Shown here piece by piece: positions 11,878 through 21,125 of a stretch of 64,000 bases of DNA (its first letter is position 1; every line of letters starts with the position of its first letter). The notes beneath the pieces were generated by a model. It saw only the letters and a list, made by a program, of their open reading frames with translations. It had not been told where the DNA came from and did no database searches. The position numbers were made by a program, and so were the translations under genes. Source of the DNA: Trichobilharzia szidati (taxonomy: Eukaryota > Platyhelminthes > Trematoda > Strigeidida > Schistosomatidae). Location: contig OX235271.1 of assembly GCA_944472155.2 (NCBI GenBank), positions 89,541,256 through 89,605,255 on the forward strand, in the 5' to 3' direction.

Positions 11878-12164
11878 TGTAGTGACCCATTTTATTACTC
11901 ATCATCGTACTATACTTTCACTATGTAATTGTACTTTCATTTGTTTATTACCCTAAATCTTGCATGTTAACAATTGATACCTTTTGTGCTCGCTCGATTT
12001 TTGATTTTGATTGCTGCAATAATACACTATCGTATTCCTTCGCAAGTGCCTTTTGAATTACGTTGTGGATGTCGAGTAATCGCAACGTTGGGTCACAATT
12101 ATAAACGCGAAGAAATACTAGAAGATACGTGTATTCTAGTTCAGTCAATTAAGCAGCATCAACA
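11878..12164 (+). repeat. terminal LTR with diverged 3' third
   Basis: Bases 11878-12080 match the internal LTRs, including the one-base-shorter TTTTTGATTTTG form of LTR 1. From about 12081 it differs at many sites (GCAACGTTGGGTCACA against ACAACGTTAGCACACA), ending AGCAGCATCAACA. No PBS motif follows. It is either a recombinant LTR or the LTR of a related element whose leader continues to the right. Confidence 0.65.
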
Positions 12165-12244
12165 GAAGTAGTGAAAAATACTATTCATACAGCAATCTCG
12201 GATACCGTCCCCTTAGCCACAACACAGCCCAAAAGAAATTTATC

Positions 12245-12466
12245 ATGGCTGAAAAGAAGCATGCAAAGTATTCTGCAAGCAAAGCGGAAGGCTTAGTTTA
12301 CGTGGCGCGTATCCGAGAGTCAGATCGACCACGACCCATACCCGGAACACAGGAACCGGTGCAACGCGAGAGTCAGGAGGGACAGGAGGTCATTCCAGGC
12401 CAACCTTGCCAAAAAACTCCTAGAAAACCCCAAAAACTTGTATCCAATATCGTTTTTACGAGCTAG
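12245..12466 (+). CDS. short ORF after the terminal LTR (gag-position, unidentified)
   Basis: The ATG lies 80 bp after the LTR, and the ORF gives about 73 codons of charged, Pro/Gln/Arg-rich protein (MAEKKHAKYSASKAEG...). Position fits the start of a gag ORF, but I see no gag motif or zinc knuckle. The last nine codons lie in the inverted repeat that begins at 12441, so the native frame is interrupted there. The frame would stay open for 16 more codons if joined to the flank right of 18397. Confidence 0.3.
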   Translation: MAEKKHAKYSASKAEGLVYVARIRESDRPRPIPGTQEPVQRESQEGQEVIPGQPCQKTPRKPQKLVSNIVFTS

Positions 12467-12913
12467 TATAAACCCATTTAATCTCTTTGTGCTCACCTCT
12501 TGATTGTGTGGCATAAATTCCTGATCTTCGGTAAAGTTATGCGTAGCTCGTCCCGCCACTCGACTGTCGTAGCTTTTGTTGACTTCAAAAGGAGTAGTGC
12601 ATGGATTAATTATAGGTGGTTTGTAGTATGAGGTGTGTTATGACTGTTACTACTGCGAATGGAGTTGATCTTTTCACCAGTTAGTCCTCCAGTATCGTCG
12701 TCAAAAGAAAAGAGATAATAATAGATATTATATAATAATAATTAACGACGAACTTAGTTGTTACCCCTGAATGGTGTATGGGATTTTAAGGGGATAGGCC
12801 GTTTGGAGGCAGTCCTTGTGTCGCTGCATGACTGTCCAGCCTTCTCTTAAAGGCGTCCACAGAAAGTGCCATAACTACATCTGCCGGTAAGGAATTCCAG
12901 GGACGGCAAACTC
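12441..12913 (-). repeat. left arm of outer inverted repeat
   Basis: It reads TATCCAATATCGTTTTTACG... and is the reverse complement of 17920-18397 with scattered differences. It contains the 3' end of a CR1-like non-LTR element in minus orientation: the C-terminal codons, 3' UTR and an ATT-rich block near 12720. Confidence 0.8.
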
Positions 12914-13965
12914 GCAGCGAAAAGAAGTGGGAGTGCACCCGGATTTAAGCAGGACACTTGGGTGACACAGACTGTTATTCTCAGAACTGCATCGCTCTTG
13001 TGTCGCTGAAGCTTGGGGACGTATTAAAGCCTCAGTTTTCTGCCTCCTTATGGTTCGAGGACTGCTTTCGCAGCACCGGATGTGTCCTCCCATTTCCCCC
13101 TTGAAGTGCTATGGCCAACTGCTCTGGGGAGTTGAATGTGACACTTAAAAGCTTTGGAGAGCTAATCAGTGTGAGATGAGCGGGGCTAGGTACTCGGGAA
13201 ATGGAGATGGCTCCAGAAGCGCCAAGGGCCATCTGAGACGACAGCCATCTCCACTGCTGTACTTCATGCATGTATTTTTCACAGGCAGTGCCCGTTTCCA
13301 GCTCCGGAACACCGTGTACCACCATAGAGGTAGGAGACATCAGTTCCGGTGACTCCCTCGCCATTTGTCTGATAGCCCATGGTCTGTCTTGTCTCTTGTC
13401 TTTTGTGAGACAGGACAGACCATGGGCTATCAGACAAATGGGGAGGGAGTCACCGGAACTGGTGTCTCCTACCTCTATGGTGGTACACGGTGTTCCGGAG
13501 CTGGAAACGGGCACTGCCTGTGAAAAATACATGCATGAAGTACAGCAGTGGAGATGGCTGTCGTCTCAGATGGCCCTTGGCGCTTCTGGAGCCATCTCCA
13601 TTTCCCGAGTACCTAGCCCCGCTCATCTCACACTGATTAGCTCTCCAAAGCTTTTAAGTGTCACATTCAACTCCCCAGAGCAGTTGGCCATAGCACTTCA
13701 AGGGGGAAATGGGAGGACACATCCGGTGCTGCGAAAGCAGTCCTCGAACCATAAGGAGGCAGAAAACTGAGGCTTTAATACGTCCCCAAGCTTCAGCGAC
13801 ACAAGAGCGATGCAGTTCTGAGAATAACAGTCTGTGTCACCCAAGTGTCCTGCTTAAATCCGGGTGCACTCCCACTTCTTTTCGCTGCGAGTTTGCCGTC
13901 CCTGGAATTCCTTACCGGCAGATGTAGTTATGGCACTTTCTGTGGACGCCTTTAAGAGAAGGCTG
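12837..13965. repeat. 559-bp-arm near-perfect palindrome
   Basis: Base p pairs with base 26802-p across the whole arm with no indels: left arm 12837-13395, spacer 13396-13406 (TTGTCTTTTGT), right arm 13407-13965. Only a few mismatches are visible, such as GTCTGTCTT against GTCTGTCCT. Mirror-image 166-codon frames (13032-13532 minus, 13270-13770 plus) result from this symmetry and are probably not genes. A transcript across it would fold into a long duplex. Confidence 0.9.
13864..13965 (+). mobile_element. CR1-like reverse transcriptase C-terminal end, plus strand (in palindrome arm)
   Basis: The reading HSHFFSLRVCRPWNSLPADV followed by FKRRL is the conserved C-terminal tail of CR1/Jockey-type ORF2 proteins (F-S-x-R ... 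W-N-x-L-P ... F-K-x-x-L). The match stops at 13965, where the palindrome ends and minus-strand ORF1 sequence begins. The mirror copy lies at 12837-12938. Confidence 0.7.
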
Positions 13966-15078
13966 TTCGAACTTCTGTCGATGGCTAGTAACCAATCCAT
14001 CAATACTACCTTTTTGGCCTCTTCTGCAGAGTCCAGTGTAACCCTTAATGGGGATGGCTTACCCTGAGGCGTGTGGACACCCCTGTACAGCCTGCACAAT
14101 TTCACTGGACTAGTGTTCAGACCTAATTTATTGCACAGGTTGGATCACTGTTCCTGGTCAAACATAGCCCGCTGTTCAAGCAAGCTGTCCTTGCTCACAG
14201 GTACGTTAAAGAGGATAAGAGAATTAGACCGATTAACCTCAGACTCAGGTTTGGCCTTTGGCTTCTTGTATTCCTTTGCTGCATCAGCAACTTTAGGCTT
14301 CGTCAGGTTCTGGCCAGCCTTCGTTGTGTTGCCGAGCTTGCTTGTGGATGTAATTGGTACTTTTCTAGTTCTCTCTTCCCTTGATTTTGTGGATCCAACC
14401 TTATGAATCTTCATCTTATGAAAATTGGCATTTTGAGTCAGTAGGACTGGATTGTCCTTCTTACTCTCTGTGCCAAGTTTTGGCAGTGTGGCAGTGGCAG
14501 GTGGGGGAGCTGCATAAGACTTTGTTGGGACACAGGAGCGACTTGTTGTTTCTGCTATCCGCAGACACGCTCTGAGTGACTTTGCCAGGGCGACAAAGTG
14601 GACAGATGTACCAAAACCATGGGCACGGGTTATTTCTCATAAACTCGTAGTATGCTTTCGGCACCTCTTTATCACAACGGCAGTGCACCCACCGTTTGCA
14701 AAAATTGCATTCAAACGCTGAGTCAGCTTTAGCAACTATGATACTGCATGCCTGGCATTCGTCTCCCTTACTTGATGACACCTTCGAAGTCTTATGACGT
14801 CTTGAGCGTTTCCTTTTAGGTTTGCTGCGTTTCACACGCTGGCTTTCAGTTGATGCGGGGGTAGTATCCTGTCCCCCTGGTATTGCCTGAGCCGTTTCAG
14901 TACCAGACTGAAGCAATTCAGGCGTAGTATTGGGACAGACGAAACCTACCCGAGTCTTTAGGATTGGTATGCGGGAAGGGGTTGATGTCCCTGGGTTTTT
15001 GCCTTCTCTGGCTGAAGCCCTTGTGACTACAGAGTAAGGTGTTTTAGTGCCTTTTCTAAGGCTACTTTCGACAGCCAT
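13966..15078 (-). pseudogene. CR1-like ORF1 with PHD finger, frameshifted
   Basis: Read on the minus strand from an ATG at 15078 (MAVESSLRKGTK), the frame gives a basic, Ser/Lys-rich N-terminus, then a PHD-type zinc finger near 14590-14770. The cysteine pattern is DECQAC ... FECNFCKRWVHCRC ... CPLC. After a frame break near 14461 it continues in another frame (14414-14145) with the RRM-like motif NSLILFNVPVSKD. A second break leads to 14105-13966 (PSPLRVTLDSAEEAKK). This PHD plus RRM-like arrangement is known in ORF1 of CR1-clade elements. ORF2 is missing: the sequence runs into the inverted 3' end at 13965. Confidence 0.7.
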
Positions 15079-15400
15079 ATTAACAATCACTAAAACATAT
15101 GCTATATAAGAATAAGAGTGCAACAGTATCTACCCACAAGAACTAAAATAAGACTGGAAAAGTACAAGACAAGGAAAAGAAAAGGTTTTCGACTTTACCT
15201 AGTACTTTCTGGATGATCGGCTTCACAACAATCACGTGGTAGACCAACAAGTCTTGTTTATCTGAACGAGTGAGGAAGATGCTGCTACAAAAGTAGCACC
15301 TGAAGCTTTGGCAGTAGTTCGAGACAGCTGGACTTACCACACAGAGATTCAATATGTAAGTAATGGTTGAATTTAATTCACCGGCTAGGAAGATCAGGTT
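15079..15400 (-). other. probable 5' leader of the CR1-like element
   Basis: This non-coding sequence lies directly upstream of the minus-strand ORF1. It contains no recognisable domain. The border with the gypsy LTR to the right is not visible. Confidence 0.35.
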
Positions 15401-15619
15401 TCCCAAGCGGATAATTCACAAAATAGGTATTTTCCGGTTAGAGAGGAAAAAGCACGTCGTATTCAAGGAGCGCGCTGTTATCGGAAAGAAAACCAACCAA
15501 CCAGGGGGCATGGGCCTTAGTTGGCCCAAACGGTCAATATGTACGGATTATACTAACGCAAGATCTTATACCAACAACCACTATAGTGTTCGTTCTTCGA
15601 GTACCAAATGGTAAAGCAA

Positions 15620-15857
15620 AAGACCAGATTTTGTCGTCCAAATACGATATATATTTTGGGACCAAATCGCGGGTAGGAATGAATGCTTAGCTAGCTAGTA
15701 ATCGTGCACGCACGTGACACGACGGAGCACCAAATGGCGGGGATGCTTGACCGTAAGCCTTCAGCTAAACAAGTCGACTTAAACAGTGATGGTCAGCATC
15801 CAATGTTGAGTGATGATTGCTATTGTTAATAATTTTGGGGAATTATTTACCTCTACA
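15620..15857 (-). repeat. probable 3' LTR of the gypsy fragment (left border uncertain)
   Basis: On the minus strand a purine tract AGGGGGGAGTGAGC abuts TGTAGAGGTAAATAAT, the expected PPT/LTR junction, at 15857. The other end of the LTR cannot be located without a second copy. It differs from the array LTR, so the gypsy fragment is not the array's obvious parent. Confidence 0.45.
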
Positions 15858-15869
15858 GCTCACTCCCCC

Positions 15870-17714
15870 CTAGTGGGGTTGTGAGGACCCTAAGACAGAA
15901 CCGAGCGGCTTGGTGGAGTGCCTACTGGTCTGTCTGCCTATGCTAAAGGGCTTGGCCGAAGGTTCGGTGGCTTTCGCCGTGCTAGGGAGTTCTTCGAGGA
16001 CTAAAGGATATTCAATTACTTGTGGATTATCGGGTACGTTTAGCTCTAGGCTTATAGGATTACCTTCCAAGTAAGCCGGTTTCAGACGGTCAATGCTGAC
16101 GGTGTCTTCGCGGCCTTTTTTGTCTAAGACAAAGAATTTATCCCTACGTTTAATTACTTTATATGGTCCGTCATACGGGGGTTCTAGAGGGTGACGCACA
16201 GAGTCACGACGAACAAATACGTGTGAAGAAGTTTTTAAACAGGGGTGAACGAAGACATCAATGGACTGTGGTCGAAGGGGAGCAGGTTTAACTGAACGCA
16301 TTGCGTTTGTAAGCCTGCTGACGTATGAGGAGTGATCTACCGCTGGTTGCAAGTTCGAGGGAGAAACAAACTCACCTGGCAGTCGTAGTGTCGTGCCATA
16401 TACTAGCTCAGCGGTAGTACAACCAGCATCGGTTTTAAAGCGTTTCGTATCCCTAGGAGAACTAACGGAAGGGATTCAGTCCAATGGGTGTTATTTGCAG
16501 CTGATAAACCACCTTTCAACTGTCTGTGTAGACGTTCTACCAAACCATTAGCTTGAGGATGGTAGGCTGTTGTTCGAAAACGCATGCAACCAAGGATTTT
16601 AGTCAAAGCGAAGAATAAACCGCTTTCGAATTGCCGCCCACGATCAGTTGTTATGGAAGATGGGCATCCAAGGTTTGCGATCCATCTTTCTACAAAGACG
16701 CGTGCGACGGTTTCAGCAGATATATCCTTGATGGGTACTGCTTCAGGCCATCGTGTGAAGCGATCGATGCAGGTAAACTTATAGGTATATCCATGAGATT
16801 CTGGAAGGGGGCCAACTAAATCTATATGGACGTGTTAGAAACGGGCGTCAGGGATAAGAAAAGTACCAAGGGGGCTTTTGGTGTATCTTATTACCTTGCA
16901 CTTTTGGCAAGCTAAGCACGTGTGTGTCCATTCTCTTATTTCCTTATTAATACCAGGCCAACAAAACCGACTAGTTACGAGCTTGATGGTAGTTCGAATA
17001 CTTGCGTGGGATAAGCCATGCAACATATTGAAGACGTTACGGCAATAAGATTTAGGCACGATAGGGCCAGGAGTACTAGTGGAAATGTCACAGAGAATAG
17101 TATCTTTTCCTATACCTAAGGGTTTCTCGGCTAATTGTAGAGTTGTTTTCGACAACTCATGCTGAAGCTCGGTATCTTCATTTTGAAGACGAGCCAGTTT
17201 TACAAGGTCTATGCCGTCGATTTAGATGAGGGAACAAACGCGCGACAAGGCATCTGCCACAGTGTTGTTTACTCCGGATACATGGCAAATATCCGATGTA
17301 AACTGTGAAACGTAGTCCAGTTGTCGTGATTCCCTGGGTGAATACTTATCTGAAGTTGAGTTCAGAGAGTACGTCAGACGTTTGCGGTCAGTGAAAATAA
17401 TGAATTCACGACCCTCAACTGAATGTTGAAAGTGTCGTATAGCACAGTACATAGCTAGAAGTTCTCTTCCGAATGTGCTGTACTTCGTTTCAGCTAGTTG
17501 AAGGCACCTCGAGTAAAAGGCGTGGTTGCCACTGTTTGTTAACTAGTTGTTGCAGAACTGCGCCGATTGCAGTGTCTGATGCATCAACCGAGATACTTAA
17601 CGGTGCCGTTGGATCCCGATACACAAGAAGGGTGGCATCCGCAATAGCTTTTTTTACCTGAGTAAAAGCATGTCGAGCAGACGCGTTCGATAGACTTGTT
17701 ATTCCCTCGACGAA
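15870..17714 (-). pseudogene. Ty3/gypsy pol fragment: RNase H and integrase
   Basis: On the minus strand, RNase H starts near 17700 (SISVDASDTAIGAVLQQ) and ends with NNTVADALSRV near 17240. The integrase H2C2 zinc-finger region follows at 17155-16835 (HGLSHASIRTT ... CLACQKCK). The DDE core is at 16830-16420, with D in HIDLVGP, D in [10 protein letters not shown] and E in [16 protein letters not shown]. The C-terminal region (YDGPYKVIKR, 16352-15870) ends at a stop before the PPT. The frame is broken at several points (stops near 16835 and 17222 and a shift near 17460). Gag, protease and reverse transcriptase are absent, cut off at about 17715. Confidence 0.85.
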
Positions 17715-18100
17715 GGTCTGTCAAAGAAGAAATTAGGCCCATTCACACTTAGCTACCGTCGGCTTAGAGAGATTTGATTACTGCCTATAAAATAAAAAAT
17801 AACCAGAATCACCCAAATAAAGCTGTTCTGGCACTGAGTAGGTATAGGCTCCCTCGTGGAAATCCCAGAAAAATAGCTCACCAGAGGGCAAGGACCCAGG
17901 TGAGCTCCCACTTCTTTTCACTGCGGGTTTATCGTCCCTGGAATTCCTTACCGGCAGATGTAGCTATGGCACTATCTGTGGACGCCTTTAAGAGAAGGCT
18001 GGACAGTCATGCAGCGACACAAGGACTGCCTCCAAACGGCCTATCCCCTTAAAATCCCATACACCATTCAGGGGTAACAACTAAGTTCGTCGTTAATTAT
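17715..18100 (+). mobile_element. CR1-like ORF2 C-terminus and 3' UTR
   Basis: The frame 17774-18052 ends SSHFFSLRVYRPWNSLPADV and then FKRRLDSHAATQ, the C-terminal signature of CR1/Jockey-type ORF2. The 3' UTR follows, with an ATT-rich block. Only the last 90 or so codons are present, so the copy is heavily 5' truncated. Confidence 0.75.
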
Positions 18101-18397
18101 TATTATATTATATCTATTATTATCTCTTTTCTTTTGACGACGATACCGGAGGACTAACTGGTGAAAAGATCAACTCCATTCGCAGTAGTAACAGTCATAA
18201 CACACCTCATACTACAAACCACCTATAATTAATCGAAGCACTACTCCTTTTGAAGTCAACAAAAGCTACGACAGTCGAGTGGCGGGACGAGCTACGCATA
18301 ACTTTACCGAAGATCAGGAATTTATGCCTCACAATCAAGAGGTGAGCACAAAGAGATTAAATGGGTTTATACTAGCTCGTAAAAACGATATTGGATA
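17920..18397 (+). repeat. right arm of outer inverted repeat
   Basis: This is the reverse complement of 12441-12913. It contains the CR1-like 3' end plus about 300 bp beyond its ATT-rich block, ending GCTCGTAAAAACGATATTGG followed by ATA. Confidence 0.8.
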
Positions 18398-19071
18398 TTG
18401 AATGCTGTAGAGCGCGTTATTTTGCCGTGGCGTTGCAGCAGTAACTGAAGTATGTTTTCGGGTTTTCCTCCCGAAATAATTCGTAGCCATAGAGGAATTA
18501 AGCTTGACACCTATGTGAATTTGTTAACCATGCATGGTGAGATGTTAGATAGACAAGAAACGATAATAATGTATTCACTGAGAAAGTCGAGCTTGTTTTT
18601 CATACTTTAACTAGTGGAAACCGTTTTTACAGCAGTTGTGTGAAATGATTAGAATGATTTACTTGCAAGTAATCAAATCTCACAAGTGAAAGAACAATCG
18701 CAATCAGAGAACATATCCGTGGAAATATACATGATGGGGGAATACGGATATTCCACGCGTGGAATGCATTCTGTTGAATAAGTGGGAATTCGGAACTTTC
18801 ATGGGACACATAGGAGCAAGTGAGCGAATATGTGGGATAAGTGTTGACTTAGCATATGTGCGAGAGTGGAGGATTCGTTTATTGAAGTAGGGGAAGTGAG
18901 ACATCATGTTGCATGTCTACGTTTCGCCTACACTTCATAAGTCGAAAATGGCCTGCTTGCTACATGTTTTACCCACTTCTCTCTTCATTCACTTACTAGG
19001 ATGCGTTATTCATCATCTAAGAAACACTACAGGGTTTAGTATGAATGAATATTATCGGTTTTACCCTCTTG
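18398..19071. other. intergenic, nothing recognised
   Basis: No domain, repeat partner or RNA gene is visible. The first 50 bp could continue the short ORF broken at 12440. Confidence 0.5.
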
Positions 19072-19580
19072 TAGGTGGTTAGAAAACGGTTCTTGGGGGA
19101 AGTATCACAACCAAAGTTAAGGTCTTTCAAAAGTTGACCTTCTAGAGCGAATGAGACACAGAGAATGCCATAAAATGTCATTCCAAACTAAATCATGCCT
19201 GCCTTTCGGGACTTGGAGAAGGCAAAAACAGCATTCCACTTATTCTCCAGGGTTAATGTTAGGTTTAGGGTTAAAGTTAGGATTATGGTTAGAGTTAGGA
19301 GTAAATTGAAGAATAGTGTCAGAAATATCGATGCATCTCAAAGTACCTACAGACACCTGGATGAATGGATACATCACGAATCGTACGATTTCTCTATAGA
19401 TCATCTGTGTAGTGACTAGGGGACACTGTAATAACATATAAGCTACAAATATACAGTGTTAGTATCATGTTCGCAATGCTTTTTAGCCTATTTTTCAACG
19501 ATTATGCAACTTTATTGCATCTGAATTCTGATTGTTCGTTTAAGGTCACTGTGGTTTTGGTTATAATAGTATAACTTTGC
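19072..19580 (+). repeat. dispersed repeat R1, copy a
   Basis: It aligns along about 500 bp with the reverse complement of 27822-28391. Its middle (19250-19308) is a run of degenerate hexamers such as GTTAGG, TTTAGGG and GTTAGAG, which resembles decayed TTAGGG repeat. It carries no coding capacity. It may be a non-autonomous element; the ends are not clear enough to call terminal repeats. Confidence 0.65.
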
Positions 19581-20804
19581 CGGTTCTTGGCTTTCGTCGG
19601 GCAAATACCGCCACTCCCTCTCATCCTTGGTAAATTCTGAGAAAAATGGGAATAGGTCACTGCGCATTGGGATTTTAAAATGTGATTGTCTTATATCTGA
19701 AGTACTCATTTCTCCTATTAACATTGGCTGAAAGGAATTTGTATCCATTATTTGGTTCTACAGGCGTCCTTTGCTTAATTTATTCAGGTATTTCGTGTAC
19801 TTTGGCACACAGCATTCTTTTTATAAAAGGTAGAAAGTTATGTCGGCTCGAAACACACTGTGCACCAAACAGTGTTTGAACGGAGTTTCTTCATTCTGTA
19901 GTGGTCGTCATTTTCAAATGAGAAATAAATAGATACGAGCATTCCAGTGCATACTTTTCAAGTGTTTTTAATATACTATATTTGAAACACAGGTTAACTT
20001 TTTTACTGTCGTATTTCAAGTGATGTCGAGTACTGTGTATCGAATATTTGTTTATTGGAGCTTCCACAGGCATTTAAGAGTACTATATATTGTCAGTCTG
20101 CAATCTGCTGGGGGTTTTAAGATCATGAATTATGGTGACTCATATATTTATTTTTTGGTTTTTTGATTACAGCTCAATACAGAGTCCGTTAGTAAGTACG
20201 TTCAAATGAGCAATAAATTCATTTCCTCTTACTGCAAAATGTGTTTTAGGCAAGACTTACCAGCCGATAAGCCACGTCATTTCGGAATTATAACCGTGTT
20301 CACATGGATCTACTTAGGGTGAAGTTATGAATATCTTTTTACAACCAAACTGACCAGTGGAGTCATATGACAGCTAGTCTTAGATTTTGATTTGTTTATT
20401 TCAACTGACCCACTGATATCAATTCACTTGTGGTGTCTATGACCTCAGTTAATAAATGGGAGTAAGGTTTATTTTTAACCACTGGACCTGATAAAATGAG
20501 ATTTTTAAGTCGTTTTTGGCAAGCTGACTGATAAGCATTCATCTTATTTTAGATTCAAACTTTAAAAAGAAGTAGAACATACACTACAGAGAATGGCTGG
20601 CTAAAGTAATGTTTTCAGAATTTAGCCCTAGGGATATTACCTCCATTTATTCCTATAAAATAACTTTAAGAAATGGTAATTCCTAAGGCTCTTCTCTAAA
20701 TATAAGGGAAAAACTCGCATAGGGTGACCCTGGGAACTACTCAGTAAGAATTGCATACCACATATTGTACTAATATCAGTAAAAAGTTTGAGCATTGTGG
20801 CACT
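19581..20804. other. intergenic, nothing recognised
   Basis: AT-rich unique-looking sequence without an exon, a known repeat of this window or an RNA gene. Confidence 0.45.
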
Positions 20805-21000
20805 GCGTCGGTGGCACAGTGGTTAGGACTCTCGCCGACCATGCACATGGTCCGGGGTTCGATCCCCTGCCGGCGCACACCCGATATCTATGGTCGGCCT
20901 GAATTTGGGCTACCGATATCCATGCTGAAAATTCCATACCTGTACTGAAAATACGGTGTGGAATCAAGCTGTAAATCAAAATAAAAAAATAAATAAATAA
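20805..21000 (+). mobile_element. tRNA-derived SINE with distinct tail
   Basis: The tRNA-like head has box A (TGGCACAGTGGTTAGGA) and box B (GGGTTCGATCCC) at the usual spacing. The head matches SINE-B copies elsewhere in the window, but the body (CCCGATATCTATGGTCGGCC) and the (AAAT)n tail differ. The elongated sequence makes it a SINE, not a tRNA gene. Confidence 0.75.
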
Positions 21001-21125
21001 AGTATAATTATATATTTCAATAGTTTACACACAATGATAAGTTTTTTTATTGGTAATATTTCGAGCAAAATTACCAATAACAAAACTTATCATTGTGTGT
21101 AAACTATTGAAATATAATTATACTT
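21001..21125. repeat. perfect-arm hairpin right after the SINE tail
   Basis: The arms are 21001-21058 and 21067-21125, with a loop of about 8 bases. The sequence AGTATAATTATATATTTCAA recurs inverted, with only one small length difference in the TA run and another in the T run. It directly abuts the SINE's A-rich tail. Confidence 0.85.

Larger units (their letters stand above)
30..12164 (+). mobile_element. tandem array of eight LTR-retroelement units with shared LTRs
   Basis: Eight near-identical units stand head to tail, followed by a ninth LTR. LTRs start at 30, 1510, 2991, 4472, 5953, 7434, 8915, 10397 and 11878. The period is 1,481 bp, with a 1-bp deletion in the first LTR and a 1-bp insertion in unit 7. 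Each unit reads LTR (TGT...ACA), 2-bp gap, PBS-like TGGTGAGCCCGACATAGC, captured glutamine-rich frame, AT-rich spacer, purine-rich ACGGAGGGG, then the next LTR. There is no gag, protease, reverse transcriptase or integrase, so the element must rely on another element's proteins. Units differ at only a few sites, so amplification or homogenisation is recent. Because neighbours share one LTR, the array fits unequal crossing-over or insertion of a rolling-circle or one-LTR circular concatemer better than eight separate insertions. Confidence 0.88.
12441..18397. mobile_element. inverted-repeat-bounded composite segment
   Basis: The 5.96 kb segment begins TATCC and ends GGATA, with ~475 bp inverted arms. 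The trinucleotide TTG flanks both ends directly (ACTTG| and |TTGAAT). Inside are CR1-like and gypsy fragments in both orientations. It could be a fold-back composite that inserted as a unit, or a local inverted duplication of a CR1 3' end and its flank. No transposase is visible. Confidence 0.5.

Noticed and set aside
30..12164. CRISPR-like or simple satellite array
   Set aside because: The 1.48 kb period, LTR termini, PBS and polypurine tract show a retroelement array; there are no short repeats with variable spacers.
13032..13770. Mirror 166-codon frames as genes
   Set aside because: They are exact consequences of the palindrome and have no family resemblance; one frame is simply the inverted copy of the other.
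19250..19308. Interstitial telomere array
   Set aside because: The hexamers are irregular and the same block sits inside a second dispersed copy, so it belongs to a repeat family.
20805..20880. tRNA gene at the SINE head (also at 48761, 55243, 59577)
   Set aside because: The pol III boxes are present, but repeated bodies and tails follow, no clean cloverleaf acceptor stem closes, and many diverged copies exist.
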